A stretch of DNA of 64,000 bases from Mariniflexile fucanivorans (GCF_004341235.1 NZ_SLUP01000003.1:62001-126000); one strand, 5' to 3'; shown: positions 44,201 through 53,280, counted from the stretch's first letter. Numbers and translations are program-made. Notes: generated by a model from the sequence alone, not told the origin.

Positions 44201-44856
44201 ATAATAACTTTTTCGATAATGTAAGTTTTGTAGATTGTAATATAGGTTTTTTTCAAGATCCCGATCCAACACATTCTTCAACCCCTGGAGGAGATAGGTA
44301 TGACGATACAGCTTACGTTGACAAAGTGATGTTTTATAAAAGTCAAATTATTAATTGTGGTATTGGGTTTAGTATGAAAGGAGATAGAGCAAATAACTTA
44401 AATGCTTGGGTTGATTGCTTATTTGATGGTAACGGTTCTGCTTTTGTTTTTGGAAATCACAACTACCCTATCGTTGTAAATAGTGATTTTAGAAATCATA
44501 CAGGGGATTATGTTGCTTATGTTGGAAGCCCTATAACATTTCATTCTTGTAACTTTTATAATAATACTACAGATGATATTTTTGATGCTAAATCTTTTAT
44601 AGCTGAAGGTTGTAATTTTTTAGATGATGTTCCTTTAAACTCTTATAACCAACCTTATGAAACATTCGGGTATGTGCTTAATTCTACAGTAAAGGGTGAT
44701 ATAGGTAAAATAACAAGGGGTATGTTTGTGAATAGCACGTTAGCATCAAACCCTTTATACAGTAAATTACTTGTAAATATAGAAAGTGAAAGTAAATTCA
44801 CTATATTATTAAATACAAGTCCAAAACCCAATCCTCAGTATTTAGTAAAATACTGA
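41278..44856 (+). CDS. Exported protein with five fibronectin type III domains and a beta-helix (pectate-lyase-like) C-terminus
   Basis: 1192 residues with signal peptide MRFIIFFLFFSTTVFSQ. Five FnIII repeats follow between about residues 30 and 505 (each with W-T-A-S-T-D-N-x-x-V and a T-F/x-T-T ending). After about residue 510 comes a right-handed beta-helix: RKSELQDALNTYGCVRLEQGDYSGTAI, TLTTGQSLYGHP and, from about 860, a second block like Pectate_lyase_3 (MAERTGKTDSASYIQGLIDANDVAELPEGIFYIGSTLTL). No C-terminal T9SS sorting domain is visible; the protein ends SPKPNPQYLVKY. FnIII plus beta-helix architecture suggests polysaccharide binding or cleavage; no catalytic residues can be assigned with confidence. 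A large DNA repeat lies in the FnIII part. Confidence 0.85.
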   Translation: MRFIIFFLFFSTTVFSQNYHYSLEQPKPVETDKIAPTAPTNLVVSNIATSTIDITWTASTDNVAVTNYNIYNNNTLLRASIGNVTSFSLTGLAPANNYNITIRALDASGNISGNSNAQTFTTIGTLDTTPPTNPTNLIASNITETTADLSWTASTDNVGIVDYQVYNNGTLLMASIGGNGTSLTLTGLSPDTNHNLTVRGIDAAGNISQDSNTLNFTTLFVDTIAPSIPTNLVVSDIATSTIDITWTASTDNVAVTNYNIYNNNTLLRASIGNVTSFSLTGLAPANNYNITVRALDAAGNISGNSNAQTFTTIGTLDTTPPTNPTNLIASNITETTADLSWTASTDNISVVDYQVYNNGTLLMASIGGNGTSLTLTGLSPDTNHNLTVRGIDAAGNISQDSNTLNFTTLFVDTIAPSIPTNLVVSDITQSSATLTWTASTDNVAVTDYKIYNNGTLLVESTGKVTTFSLSGLAANTAYNLTIKARDAVSNESDASNNAEFTTLPALLAENLPEEKLYFDCYLLPLSRKSELQDALNTYGCVRLEQGDYSGTAITLTTGQSLYGHPDISIVPNITIKAGSRNIWVESITCAGYGSIDFQAGATTSNCTFKNLRDSFISTTGGQIEDNLFINIRCRINFDCSTSGFVRNNNYTLHQVQGWSDQFVQKGNNGTPSYGDVHTFTNWLTPSGDTATLENIQGINFIGLDSEGWNLNNNGTKAMFHARDCGDIKISNFGGGTYVTNPPPFDIEAENVTFLYKGINGNLTGTSIVQPNTNIFNVYSFGDDYTFNGTGFNFKSHDEGSDDAYLNSVKLSATITDPTTILSLSNIIKGTEYTPYARPTWETLPNPTGNNWMAERTGKTDSASYIQGLIDANDVAELPEGIFYIGSTLTLTNGKGIIGKGTGKTVIVGLTDNFPLITVDDVGSFYVSVSYMTLQGGSQGILVPNRAYQLTASRFKFLVFRNQNYGFHMEKCYALDNNFFDNVSFVDCNIGFFQDPDPTHSSTPGGDRYDDTAYVDKVMFYKSQIINCGIGFSMKGDRANNLNAWVDCLFDGNGSAFVFGNHNYPIVVNSDFRNHTGDYVAYVGSPITFHSCNFYNNTTDDIFDAKSFIAEGCNFLDDVPLNSYNQPYETFGYVLNSTVKGDIGKITRGMFVNSTLASNPLYSKLLVNIESESKFTILLNTSPKPNPQYLVKY
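41401..42540 (+). repeat. Tandem 570-bp duplication inside the FnIII gene
   Basis: The pair FnIII-1/FnIII-2 (from 41401) is repeated almost base-for-base as FnIII-3/FnIII-4 (from 41971), with a period of exactly 570 bases (190 codons). A fifth unit begins at 42541, also in step. Many stretches of tens of bases are identical, so the duplication is recent or kept similar by gene conversion. Confidence 0.85.
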
Positions 44857-44972
44857 TTTTAACAAAAAAAATCTGAAAAAACAACAATCATTTTTGACCA
44901 CATTACCCAAAACAATCTCTGGTTTGGTTAAATCTCCAAAAGGAATATCTATAGGTTGTTTATTTTAGTGTA

Positions 44973-46217
44973 TTAGTGTATTATCAAACCTTCAAAAGCT
45001 TCCATTACTTTATTAATATCCAAATAATTTTCAGCATAATTACGTGCATTTTTCATAATAGTTAACCGATCACTTGTTAACAATGCTTCATCAATTCCTG
45101 TGTTTAGAGCTAATTGATTTTCGGCGGCCACTAAGACCCCCATATTGTATTTTTTTGTAAGGGCATATAATCCAGAATCTGAATTAGCAGTAATAAGTGC
45201 CAAACCACCTACCGACAAAATAGTGGTTAATTTAGAGGGCATCACTAAATCACTTGCTTTGGCTTTTTGTATCACTAAATGCACATCGGCCATATTCAAG
45301 AATTTATTAAATTTTTCCATAGGCTGTAAAGGAAAAAACAAAATACTTTCAAGTTTTGCATTAGATGCCATGGTCTGTAATTTTTCTTTATAGGGTCCCG
45401 AACCACAAATAACAAATTTAATATTTGGTTGTTTTTTGAAATAGGCTGCCGCTTCAATAATACTTTCAAGTCCTTGCTTTTCTCCTATGGCTCCAGAATA
45501 CAACACCACTTTATCGGTAGGTAAAAATCCAAATTCCGTTTTTAAAATTTCTTTGTTTTCTAAAGGAGTGAAAAACGCCGTGTCGGACCAATTAGGAAAC
45601 AAAAGCACCTGTTTTTTTGCTTTATCTTCTATTTTGGCAACCATTTTTTCTGAAATACTAGTAATAACATCGGTATTTCTAAAAATAAATTGTTCAATTT
45701 TATATAAAAGATTGAGCACTTTTGGGGAACTAATCATATTCAAGTCTTGTGCTGCCTCTATTTGCATATCTTGAATATGATACACGGTTTTAGCTTTTTT
45801 AAATACTTTATAAAAATAGCCCAATAACCCAAATTGAAATGAGGGCACAACAGTTATAACGGTGTCACATTTCTTTTTAAACAGCAATACCACGAGTTGA
45901 AAAAAGGCCGATACCATAAATGAGACATCTAAGAGCATGCGTTTTTTTCCCGAAGGATTGGAAGGTACATACATAGGGCAACGATATACCGTCATTTTTC
46001 CACCAGAATCAAACTTTTTAACTTCCTTTAAATACCAAAATTTATTTTTTTTATAAGGTTCTTGTACACTCCAATAAGGGTAATAAGGGTAGGTTGTAAC
46101 TACGGTACAATCGTACCCCTTATTAGCAAGCCAATACATCATTTCACCACTATACTTACCTATACCCGTAGGTTCTGGAGTAAAATTATAGCCTATAAGT
46201 AGTATGCGTTTTTTCAT
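44973..46217 (-). CDS. Glycosyltransferase, WcaI-like (GT4)
   Basis: 414 residues. The start KKRILLIGYNFTPEPTGIGKYSGEMMYWLANKGYDCTVVTTYPYYPYW is the hallmark of the WcaI group of colanic-acid-type glycosyltransferases (N-x-x-P-E-P-T-G-I-G-K-Y). The C-terminal donor half contains LYSGAIGEKQGLESIIEAA and MADVHLVIQKAKASDLVMPSKL. Last gene of the polysaccharide operon, 3 bases after the VanZ-like gene. Acceptor and donor unknown; retaining GT-B mechanism expected from the family. Confidence 0.85.
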   Translation of the reverse strand: MKKRILLIGYNFTPEPTGIGKYSGEMMYWLANKGYDCTVVTTYPYYPYWSVQEPYKKNKFWYLKEVKKFDSGGKMTVYRCPMYVPSNPSGKKRMLLDVSFMVSAFFQLVVLLFKKKCDTVITVVPSFQFGLLGYFYKVFKKAKTVYHIQDMQIEAAQDLNMISSPKVLNLLYKIEQFIFRNTDVITSISEKMVAKIEDKAKKQVLLFPNWSDTAFFTPLENKEILKTEFGFLPTDKVVLYSGAIGEKQGLESIIEAAAYFKKQPNIKFVICGSGPYKEKLQTMASNAKLESILFFPLQPMEKFNKFLNMADVHLVIQKAKASDLVMPSKLTTILSVGGLALITANSDSGLYALTKKYNMGVLVAAENQLALNTGIDEALLTSDRLTIMKNARNYAENYLDINKVMEAFEGLIIH

Positions 46218-46220
46218 AAT

Positions 46221-46664
46221 TTAATTTTTATGTTTAAATTGGCGCCAAATACGTGTTCCTATAAATATAATACCCATCCCTAAGGCCGAACCTGCCGAAC
46301 CCCAAACCATATCGAGCAAATCTACAGAACGCATGGGTCTGAAATATTGCCCTAATTCTGCTAAAACAACTAACATCGTTAAAACAAGCCATCCCATGAC
46401 CCACCAAAAAAGTGCTTTTTTGCTGTAGGCAAGGTAAATTCCTATTAACATTCCCAAAAACACCAATGGAACTGCTGTTCTAATCGCCATAAACTCATAG
46501 TTATCTACCCAAGTTTTAATCCATGAAGGCATTAAGCGCATTTCCCCAATCTTAGAGCTACTTACCCAACTTAGATATAAAACTAATACCGCTCCCACAA
46601 TAATAGTCATCCAGATAACAAATGAAAGCAATGTTATTTTAAATTTCGATGGTGTATATTTCAT
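46221..46664 (-). CDS. VanZ-like membrane protein
   Basis: 147 residues with four membrane segments. The last half has AELGQYFRPMRSVDLLDMVWGSAGSALGMGI, matching the VanZ pattern (E-x-x-Q-x-F-x-x-x-R-x-x-D-x-x-D-x-x-x-N/G-x-x-G). VanZ-like genes are frequent in Bacteroidota polysaccharide loci; the family function is not settled. Placed between two glycosyltransferase genes. Confidence 0.75.
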   Translation of the reverse strand: MKYTPSKFKITLLSFVIWMTIIVGAVLVLYLSWVSSSKIGEMRLMPSWIKTWVDNYEFMAIRTAVPLVFLGMLIGIYLAYSKKALFWWVMGWLVLTMLVVLAELGQYFRPMRSVDLLDMVWGSAGSALGMGIIFIGTRIWRQFKHKN

Positions 46665-46705
46665 AGAAAGTGATTGTTTTAATTTTATAAAACACCATTT
46701 ATAAT

Positions 46706-47557
46706 TTAGGCTTCAATATTAGCCGAAGTGTCAGACAACTCTATAATTCTACAGTAAATCTGTGTGAAATAAGACATTTTTAAAATGGCAAAAGCAAAAC
46801 CTTTAGAGCCATCTTTCCAGCCGCCATAAAAGAAAAAACTTCCAAAAAAGTAAACAGGTCCAATTAAGGAACTTTTCATTAATTTATATTTTATTTTTTG
46901 TTTCCAAGTTAATTTTTCTGTTTCGCTCTCTTTCTTAAAGGTTTTTAAAAACCGAAAGGCTTCCCATGAGGCATATTCATTGTGTTTGGTCATATAATGA
47001 GAAACCCCTCTAAAATCCCTATGGTCTATTTTACTTTTTATATGTCCTATCTCGCCATTTAAGATGGGGTGTTCATGAATTTCCATATCTAAATTACTCC
47101 ACTTATCCTCATCAATTTTTTCATACTCCCCCGCTCCTACTTGAAACAAGGCTAATTTATTAAGAGGATACCCGCCTTTTAGCTTTTTACCCATAAAATA
47201 AATAGTATAGTTAAGCCAAAATCCTATATAGTTTTGTGTTTCAATTTTTTGTCTTAATTCATTTTTAAAGGCTTCTGTTAAGTATTCATCAGCATCTAAA
47301 AATAAAACCCATTTGGTTTCTAACTCATAATTACGCAAAAACCAATTTCTTTTTTTAGGAAACTTACCATCCCAAACAAAATTAACTACCGATGCGCCTT
47401 GTGATTTAGCGATCTCAATGGTATTATCGGTGCTACCGGAATCAATTATAATAACATGTTTTGCAAAATCAGTACCAATAGCTTGTAAACACCCTAATAA
47501 GTTCCTTTCTTCATTTTTTACCGGTATTGCTATCGTTAAATTTAAAACTTCACTCAT
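46706..47557 (-). CDS. Glycosyltransferase family 2 (WaaE/KdtX-like)
   Basis: 283 residues. GT-A start LTIAIPVKNEERNLLGCLQAI, IIDSGSTDNTIEIAKSQGA and the metal-binding LFLDADEYL fit the GT2 family; FPKKRNWFLRNY and the late FFFYGGWKDGSKGFAFAILKMSYFTQIYCRI are typical of the WaaE/KdtX sub-group (LPS-core glucosyltransferases). Probably adds a hexose in the operon product. It follows the WcaF-like gene by about 30 bases. Confidence 0.85.
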   Translation of the reverse strand: MSEVLNLTIAIPVKNEERNLLGCLQAIGTDFAKHVIIIDSGSTDNTIEIAKSQGASVVNFVWDGKFPKKRNWFLRNYELETKWVLFLDADEYLTEAFKNELRQKIETQNYIGFWLNYTIYFMGKKLKGGYPLNKLALFQVGAGEYEKIDEDKWSNLDMEIHEHPILNGEIGHIKSKIDHRDFRGVSHYMTKHNEYASWEAFRFLKTFKKESETEKLTWKQKIKYKLMKSSLIGPVYFFGSFFFYGGWKDGSKGFAFAILKMSYFTQIYCRIIELSDTSANIEA

Positions 47558-47586
47558 AATTTATAATGTATTGATTCGAAAATTGT

Positions 47587-48147
47587 TTAATTACTTTCAT
47601 GAATACTTTCTAAAAAGCGTTCTTTTATTGGAATACATGGATGCCCAGAGCAAACCATCCAAGGTGGTTGATTTTTAGTCACCACAGAACGCGCTCCAAT
47701 CACCGCCCCCTCGCCTATGGAAATACCCGGATGGATAAATGTTTCGGCTGCCACCCATACATAATCACCTATTTCAATTGGTTTGGTGTACAGTGGAAAA
47801 CCCAGCTTCGTATAATCGTGTGTACCCGCCACTAAATGCGCTCCTTGCGAAATAACCGTTCGCTTGCCTATAGTTATTTTACCTTGGCAATATAAAGTGA
47901 CACCATTAGCGATACCACACGCATCTTTTAAAACTAAATTCCAAGGTGCCCATATAGCTACCTTGGGGTACACATGAACGCCTTTGCCTACAGAAGCTCC
48001 AAAAAGTTTCAATATGAAGTTTCTCCATGCATGAAAGGGTCTTGGAGAGTACCGAAAAAACAAAGTCGAAACAACATTCCATAATAATCTCGCCAATCGG
48101 TTTTTTAAACTAAAAGAAGGTCCAGAATGTGTATCTGTGTTGGTCAT
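47587..48147 (-). CDS. WcaF-like hexapeptide O-acetyltransferase
   Basis: 186 residues. Left-handed beta-helix repeats (for example IGKRTVISQGAHLVAGTHDY, IGDYVWVAAETFIHPGISIGEGAVIGARSVVTKN) and the start with LWNVVSTLFFRYSPRPFHAWRNFILKLFGA and HVYPKVAIWAPWNLVL match putative colanic acid acetyltransferase WcaF. Catalytic His expected in AGTHDY. Acetyl-CoA donor, sugar acceptor on the lipid-linked repeat unit. One of four hexapeptide acyltransferases in the operon. Confidence 0.85.
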   Translation of the reverse strand: MTNTDTHSGPSFSLKNRLARLLWNVVSTLFFRYSPRPFHAWRNFILKLFGASVGKGVHVYPKVAIWAPWNLVLKDACGIANGVTLYCQGKITIGKRTVISQGAHLVAGTHDYTKLGFPLYTKPIEIGDYVWVAAETFIHPGISIGEGAVIGARSVVTKNQPPWMVCSGHPCIPIKERFLESIHESN

Positions 48148-48190
48148 GTTTTAATTTTATTATTTATGATGTTTTAAGCGATAGATATGC

Positions 48191-49453
48191 CTATAAATCC
48201 AATACTTTACTTTTCCAGCTAGTTACGAGCGCTTCTATAGAAAAACATGTTTTATAACAAACTTCAGCCTGACGACTCATTTTTTCTTTATTTTCCTCTG
48301 ATAAATTCATCCAATCTGCTAAAAGTGTTGTAGTTCCTACTAGGGTATCATTTTCAACTAAACCAGCTTTCGTATTTTTTATTTCTTTCCAAATATTAAT
48401 TTGGTTTGATATTAAAACGGGCTTTTTACAGGCTAGCGACTCTACTACAGCGATTCCAAAATTTTCCTGATGGCTAGGCAATACAAAAGCATCGCTGTTA
48501 TAAAAAGCACCCCACTTGGCATTACCAGACAACATGCCAGGAAAAAAGATGTTATTTTTAAGTTCAGGATGGTTATTGATTGTTTTCAATAATGATTGTC
48601 CATAGTCGGTTTCTATACCTGGCCCGACAATAGCTAATGCAGGAATTTCAAAACCAGCCTTAGTAGCTTCTTTATTTATCTGCTTGCTTGTTCCCTCAAC
48701 GCTTGTTGTAAAATAAGCAGATGGATTCAATATGATTTTTTTATAAGCTTCTATTAATAAATCTACTCCCTTTTTTTCATTAATTCTACTTAAAAACAAA
48801 AGAAATGGTCTGTTTTCTAAACCTTTACAGATTTTAAAAAAAGCTTCATCCATTTTTGAATGGTATTCAGGAGGTGCTTCTACTCCAAGACCTACTATAA
48901 ATTCATTTTTTGGATTATAGGGTTTAAATGGCTCTTTGGCAAGTTTACATTCTTCTTCACAAGTAAATAACAAACCATCAGATGTGTTAACCACTTTAGA
49001 TTCAATAAATTTCCAATACAACCAATTGCGAATGGCTTTCACACGTCTGCCTGATGCTTTTTGAAAATAGGGATCTAACATACCGTGAGGCATCACTAAA
49101 TATTTAGTGCCCCTGCTTAATGCTTTACTTTGTCGTATATTTTTGAATGCTTTGTATACTGCATAAGAATTATATAACCATAAGCCATGTATAATCACAT
49201 AATCATACTCTGCTACATTAACAGTAAGCCAAGGTAATAGACCTGAGTTATAGCCCCAAGGGTTGGTACTTTTGCCTAAAGCATGCCATTTAAAGGCTTG
49301 GTTTGTTACAAAACCATCTTCTGAATGATCTAAACTTACTACCTCATTTATAATGCCTTCTGATGCAAGACTAGAGGCGATAATATCAACTGCTTTACTA
49401 ACACCTCCCAAAACAGGGTCCATACTATTTACTACATGTAAAACCTTCATCAT
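48191..49453 (-). CDS. Glycosyltransferase family 4
   Basis: 420 residues. N-terminal acceptor half with VVNSMDPVLGGVSKAVDIIASSL and MPHGMLDPYFQKASGRRVKAIRNWLYW; donor half with FLLFLSRINEKKGVDLLIEAY and the E-x7-E region SHQENFGIAVVESLACKKPVLIS. This is a GT4 group common in exopolysaccharide loci. Its start overlaps the end of the gene before it (49450) by 4 bases, so the two are translationally coupled. Sugar unknown. Confidence 0.85.
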   Translation of the reverse strand: MMKVLHVVNSMDPVLGGVSKAVDIIASSLASEGIINEVVSLDHSEDGFVTNQAFKWHALGKSTNPWGYNSGLLPWLTVNVAEYDYVIIHGLWLYNSYAVYKAFKNIRQSKALSRGTKYLVMPHGMLDPYFQKASGRRVKAIRNWLYWKFIESKVVNTSDGLLFTCEEECKLAKEPFKPYNPKNEFIVGLGVEAPPEYHSKMDEAFFKICKGLENRPFLLFLSRINEKKGVDLLIEAYKKIILNPSAYFTTSVEGTSKQINKEATKAGFEIPALAIVGPGIETDYGQSLLKTINNHPELKNNIFFPGMLSGNAKWGAFYNSDAFVLPSHQENFGIAVVESLACKKPVLISNQINIWKEIKNTKAGLVENDTLVGTTTLLADWMNLSEENKEKMSRQAEVCYKTCFSIEALVTSWKSKVLDL

Positions 49454-50634
49454 TCTATTTTTTGTTCCAAAATTAGTTTGTAAAGCGCTTCTATTTTATT
49501 TAATGCAGAACATTGATTAAACCTTTCAGCATTACGTAGCCCTTTACTAATATAAGCATGACGTTCGGCATCTGATAAACTGATTACTTTTTCTAAAACT
49601 TTAGAAGCTTCCTTTAACCAGCCATCAAATTCAGTAAAGTCATCATGGTTAGGCATCACAGGTATATAAAATGCTGCATCTGAACCTACTTCGTTCATAG
49701 GGGACTCATTAGTTGTTATTACTAGACACCCCGATGCCATCGCTTCTGCAATAGGCCAACCAAATCCCTCTGCTAACGATGGAAAAAGAAAAACAGATGC
49801 TGCATTATAAAATTTATTAATATAAGCATCACTAACCCCGGATAAGAAAACAATATCTTCCTTAAAGCAAGAATCTTTATATATATTTAATAATTCATCA
49901 TCAGGATTTTCACCAATTAAAACCAGTGGAAGCTTATTATTACAGTGAATTCGCCAATGATCATATATTTTTATAATCCCCTTTCTATTTTTATACCATT
50001 GATTGCCTCCAATATGTAAAATATATCCTTGTTGACAATCCATATTAAAATTTTCACTAAGTTCATTCCTTAGTATATCTACCCCCTGTATTTCAGAAGA
50101 AAATTCTCTATTTAGGCCATTGTAAACAACTTCGGAAAGAAAGGGTTCTTTTTTTAAAAAAGACCCTAAATCTAATTTAGTCCTATTTGAAACTGAAATA
50201 AAATTCTGCCCTTGAGAATATCCATTCCGAATTAATTTTTGATACATTTTACCAGAAAAACCCACTTTGTTAAATGGTATCTGACCTAAAGCGGATTGTT
50301 GTGCTAAAAAATCGTGGCAATGTATAACGTGATGTCTTTTCTTAACATATGGAACCCAAGGGCCTAAAGCGTGATCACAAAAAACAAATAAAACATGTTT
50401 ATCTATATGTTTTATTCGTTTTTTTATAGCCATAGGAAATATAATATATTGATCAATATAACCCAACCACTTTTTTAATTGATTTATTTTAGAAAGCTTA
50501 ACAAAAAAAGGCTTGGGTGACCAAATATGAACCTCGTGACCTTTATTTTTCATCCCCTCAGATAGCATTTTGGAAAAACGAGGCATACTTTGGTGACTTG
50601 TAAAGCTTGGATGCGTAAAAAATATAATTTTCAT
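49450..50634 (-). CDS. Glycosyltransferase family 4
   Basis: 394 residues. Rossmann-like start MKIIFFTHPSFTSHQSMPRFSKMLSEGMKNKGHEVHIWSPKP and donor-domain pattern ILHIGGNQWYKNRKGIIKIYDHW with FPSLAEGFGWPIAEAMASGCLVITTNESPMNEV (E-x7-E). Predicted retaining GT-B enzyme in the cytoplasmic face of the membrane. The stop overlaps the next start by 4 bases. Confidence 0.85.
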   Translation of the reverse strand: MKIIFFTHPSFTSHQSMPRFSKMLSEGMKNKGHEVHIWSPKPFFVKLSKINQLKKWLGYIDQYIIFPMAIKKRIKHIDKHVLFVFCDHALGPWVPYVKKRHHVIHCHDFLAQQSALGQIPFNKVGFSGKMYQKLIRNGYSQGQNFISVSNRTKLDLGSFLKKEPFLSEVVYNGLNREFSSEIQGVDILRNELSENFNMDCQQGYILHIGGNQWYKNRKGIIKIYDHWRIHCNNKLPLVLIGENPDDELLNIYKDSCFKEDIVFLSGVSDAYINKFYNAASVFLFPSLAEGFGWPIAEAMASGCLVITTNESPMNEVGSDAAFYIPVMPNHDDFTEFDGWLKEASKVLEKVISLSDAERHAYISKGLRNAERFNQCSALNKIEALYKLILEQKIE

Positions 50635-50686
50635 ATTAAAGTGTTGTTTTTTTTATTATAAAACAATTTAACTGATAATAACAAAC

Positions 50687-52012
50687 TTAAACTTTTACTT
50701 TATCTAGGCGATTTAAAGATGCCAATAAAATACCCGTAACAAAAACACCAAATCCCAAACCTGTTGGTTGTTGCCATTGACCATTTGGAAGTATAACTAA
50801 ACAAAAACTGAGAATTAGCCATGGTAGTGGATAACCAAAAATCAACTCTTTAAAAGACAAAAAACCTAAATACAAAGCTAAAAAAACACGCACTCCAATT
50901 ACTATAAGGCCTAATAAAAATCCAGATTCATATATAACCCTAAACCACTCATCCTCAACCCAATTATTAGCACCTCCTTGCTCGACCATTAATTGTGAGC
51001 CGAAATTGGTAGCTATGCCAAGTCCTTTACCAAAAAAAGAGGAACTCGTATCACCTGATATAGAACCAAACATGGATCCTAAATATCTATCTAATAAAAC
51101 CCCCTCTACACCTCCTTCAAATTCATTAGCTCCCTCAAATCGTACCATAAAAGCTTCTAAAGGAGTTTTGAAAATACTAAAATTTGACAACAGTGTTAAA
51201 ATTAAAACAGTACCTATTGTTCCAAAAACAACTTTTGATATATTTTTTGGATTAAGAGAAACTCCTATCAAAAAAAACACTAGAGATAGAACTGTTGAAA
51301 AAAACAAAGTTCGACTAATTGAAAAAGGTATTGCTGCTACAGAACAGACTGTTGATAATATTAAAATAAATCTCGAAACAATACCTGGTTTATACCAAAA
51401 ATATAAAACAAAGCAAATTAACACTCCATAAAAACTAGTTAGACCAGAAATAAAAGAGAAGGTTCCTCCTGGACGAAAAAAGCCTAATGCTCCACCAGAA
51501 AACCCTCCTCCTTCAACATCTCCCCCTATACCTCTATTCACCCAAGCGGATTGTGGACTATAAAATTGCAAAGCCATAAGTACTGTCATAGGAGCAGAAA
51601 TATATAATAATACTTTTCCTATTTTTAATACATCGTCTTCATTAAAAAAATTTCCAATAATAAAAATTAATGGAAAATGAAGTAACATAATACGAGCTCC
51701 ATACATGCAAATTGCAATATTACCATGTCCAAGTACTAGTGTAGCAGAAATTGAAATTATGGTCGCACAAGTTATCACAAACATGAAAACATTCAACTTT
51801 AGATATCCCTTTTTATAGCCTAGCAGTAATATAATAAGTGCTACAGGATCTCGAACAATCACTAAAGGACCAGCTAAACTTGGCAAAATCCACTTACGTA
51901 ATGCTCCTTCAAAAATTAATAAAAAAAAGTATAACCAAATCCCCCACTTCAAAAGTTTCAAAGAAAAATCTTCTTGTTTAAATTCATTTTTTGTAGTCCT
52001 TGAAAAATCCAT
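50687..52012 (-). CDS. O-antigen polymerase/ligase-like membrane protein (Wzy-like)
   Basis: 441 residues with about eleven membrane segments and one larger periplasmic loop (about 290-345, MVRFEGANEFEGGVEGVLLDRYLGSMFGSISGD...GGANNWVEDEWFRV). The layout, with the E-x-x-W-F-R-x-x-Y-E-S-G-F motif after the loop, is that of Wzy/O-antigen ligase family proteins. It should polymerise lipid-linked repeat units in the periplasm. It lies among the glycosyltransferases, 50 bases before one and 40 after another, as expected for a Wzx/Wzy pathway. Confidence 0.8.
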   Translation of the reverse strand: MDFSRTTKNEFKQEDFSLKLLKWGIWLYFFLLIFEGALRKWILPSLAGPLVIVRDPVALIILLLGYKKGYLKLNVFMFVITCATIISISATLVLGHGNIAICMYGARIMLLHFPLIFIIGNFFNEDDVLKIGKVLLYISAPMTVLMALQFYSPQSAWVNRGIGGDVEGGGFSGGALGFFRPGGTFSFISGLTSFYGVLICFVLYFWYKPGIVSRFILILSTVCSVAAIPFSISRTLFFSTVLSLVFFLIGVSLNPKNISKVVFGTIGTVLILTLLSNFSIFKTPLEAFMVRFEGANEFEGGVEGVLLDRYLGSMFGSISGDTSSSFFGKGLGIATNFGSQLMVEQGGANNWVEDEWFRVIYESGFLLGLIVIGVRVFLALYLGFLSFKELIFGYPLPWLILSFCLVILPNGQWQQPTGLGFGVFVTGILLASLNRLDKVKV

Positions 52013-52054
52013 CTAAATAAACTTTTTAACTTTTTATTAAATTATAATATATCT

Positions 52055-53227
52055 TTAATTTTTAATCTCTAATTCATTTAAATTATCTAGGATAGTTCCA
52101 TAACTATATTTCATAATTATATCTTGGGAAGATTTAGACCAAGTTAAATTATTTTCATATAACAAACCAGATAGTTTTTCAGATAATTGATTTACGTTTC
52201 CCGTTTCAAACACATAACCATTTATTCCTTCTTCCACAAGGTCAAATGATGAACCTGTTAAATCAGAGAGTATAATGGGGAGGTTAAAATTCATAGCTTC
52301 ATTTGCAGACAGACCCCAAGTTTCCCCTAAAGATGAACACATAACAAAAACATCACTTAAAGCATAATATTCTGGTATTTTACTTTGATTAACAAACCCT
52401 GTTAAAATCACTCTATCTATTTGATTCTCTTCAATAAATTTTTCCATTTCACTTCTTAACTCTCCTTCTCCAACCATTATTAACCAACAATCGTTTTTAG
52501 CAAGTTTTCCAAATGCCTTTAAAAGATCCATAGGCCTTTTCTTATCAATATATTTACCTGAATAAAGAATAACTTTATCTGAATCTAGTATGCCTAATTT
52601 ATCTCTTAAATCATGCTTTTGTGATGAATATTTCTTGAATTCTTCACTAAATCTTTCATTGTCTATACTATATGGGCAAAACAATAAGGACTTTTCTTTA
52701 ATACCAAGACTTTTAAAGAATAGTTTGTTTTGCATACCTATGTATAAAAAATAATCGACACGAGGAAATAAAATATATTTCAATCCAAACTGTTTTAGTC
52801 TTTGTTTTAATCCATGTTTATGTTGCTCATGCACTAAAGGCGTTTCACTTCGTAGACATATAGTATGCCCTTTGATTTTACCGAGTAGAAGAACCAAAAA
52901 ATGAGAGAAAAAGTTCCATCCATGAACTATGATAACTGATTTAGGCTCTCTAAATAATTGACGTATCATTCCTAGATTGATAAGACCAAAAAAACCTGTA
53001 TATAACTCTTTATTACTAGAAAAGTTTTTAAAAAAACTATATTCATAACCATTAAGAAGTGGAATATCCCATTTAACTTTAATACCAAACTCCTTATCAT
53101 ATCCCCCTTTGATAGAATAATCTGAACAATACCAAGCTTTAGTTTTCAACCCGTTATTGTTTAAGTATTTGTATAAAGGAGCGAAATATTGTATTGGGTG
53201 AGAGTTTACAAAAATTATTTTTTTCAT
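52055..53227 (-). CDS. Glycosyltransferase family 4
   Basis: 390 residues. Start MKKIIFVNSHPIQYFAPLYKYLNNNGLKTKAWYCSDYSIKGGYDKEFGIKVKWDIPLLNGYEYSFF is a distinct GT4 sub-group seen in exopolysaccharide loci; donor half has VILYSGKYIDKKRPMDLLKAF and SSLGETWGLSANEAMNFNLPIIL (E-x7-E). Sugar unknown. Confidence 0.85.
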   Translation of the reverse strand: MKKIIFVNSHPIQYFAPLYKYLNNNGLKTKAWYCSDYSIKGGYDKEFGIKVKWDIPLLNGYEYSFFKNFSSNKELYTGFFGLINLGMIRQLFREPKSVIIVHGWNFFSHFLVLLLGKIKGHTICLRSETPLVHEQHKHGLKQRLKQFGLKYILFPRVDYFLYIGMQNKLFFKSLGIKEKSLLFCPYSIDNERFSEEFKKYSSQKHDLRDKLGILDSDKVILYSGKYIDKKRPMDLLKAFGKLAKNDCWLIMVGEGELRSEMEKFIEENQIDRVILTGFVNQSKIPEYYALSDVFVMCSSLGETWGLSANEAMNFNLPIILSDLTGSSFDLVEEGINGYVFETGNVNQLSEKLSGLLYENNLTWSKSSQDIIMKYSYGTILDNLNELEIKN

Positions 53228-53280
53228 ATTATTCTTAATTTTTTAAGATAGATTTAAAGGTTTCAAGGGCTTATGTAATA

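Noticed and set aside
51006-51431. Plus-strand reading frame of 141 codons within the polymerase gene
   Set aside because: Opposite a membrane protein gene; composition typical of antisense low-GC code, no signal or domain.
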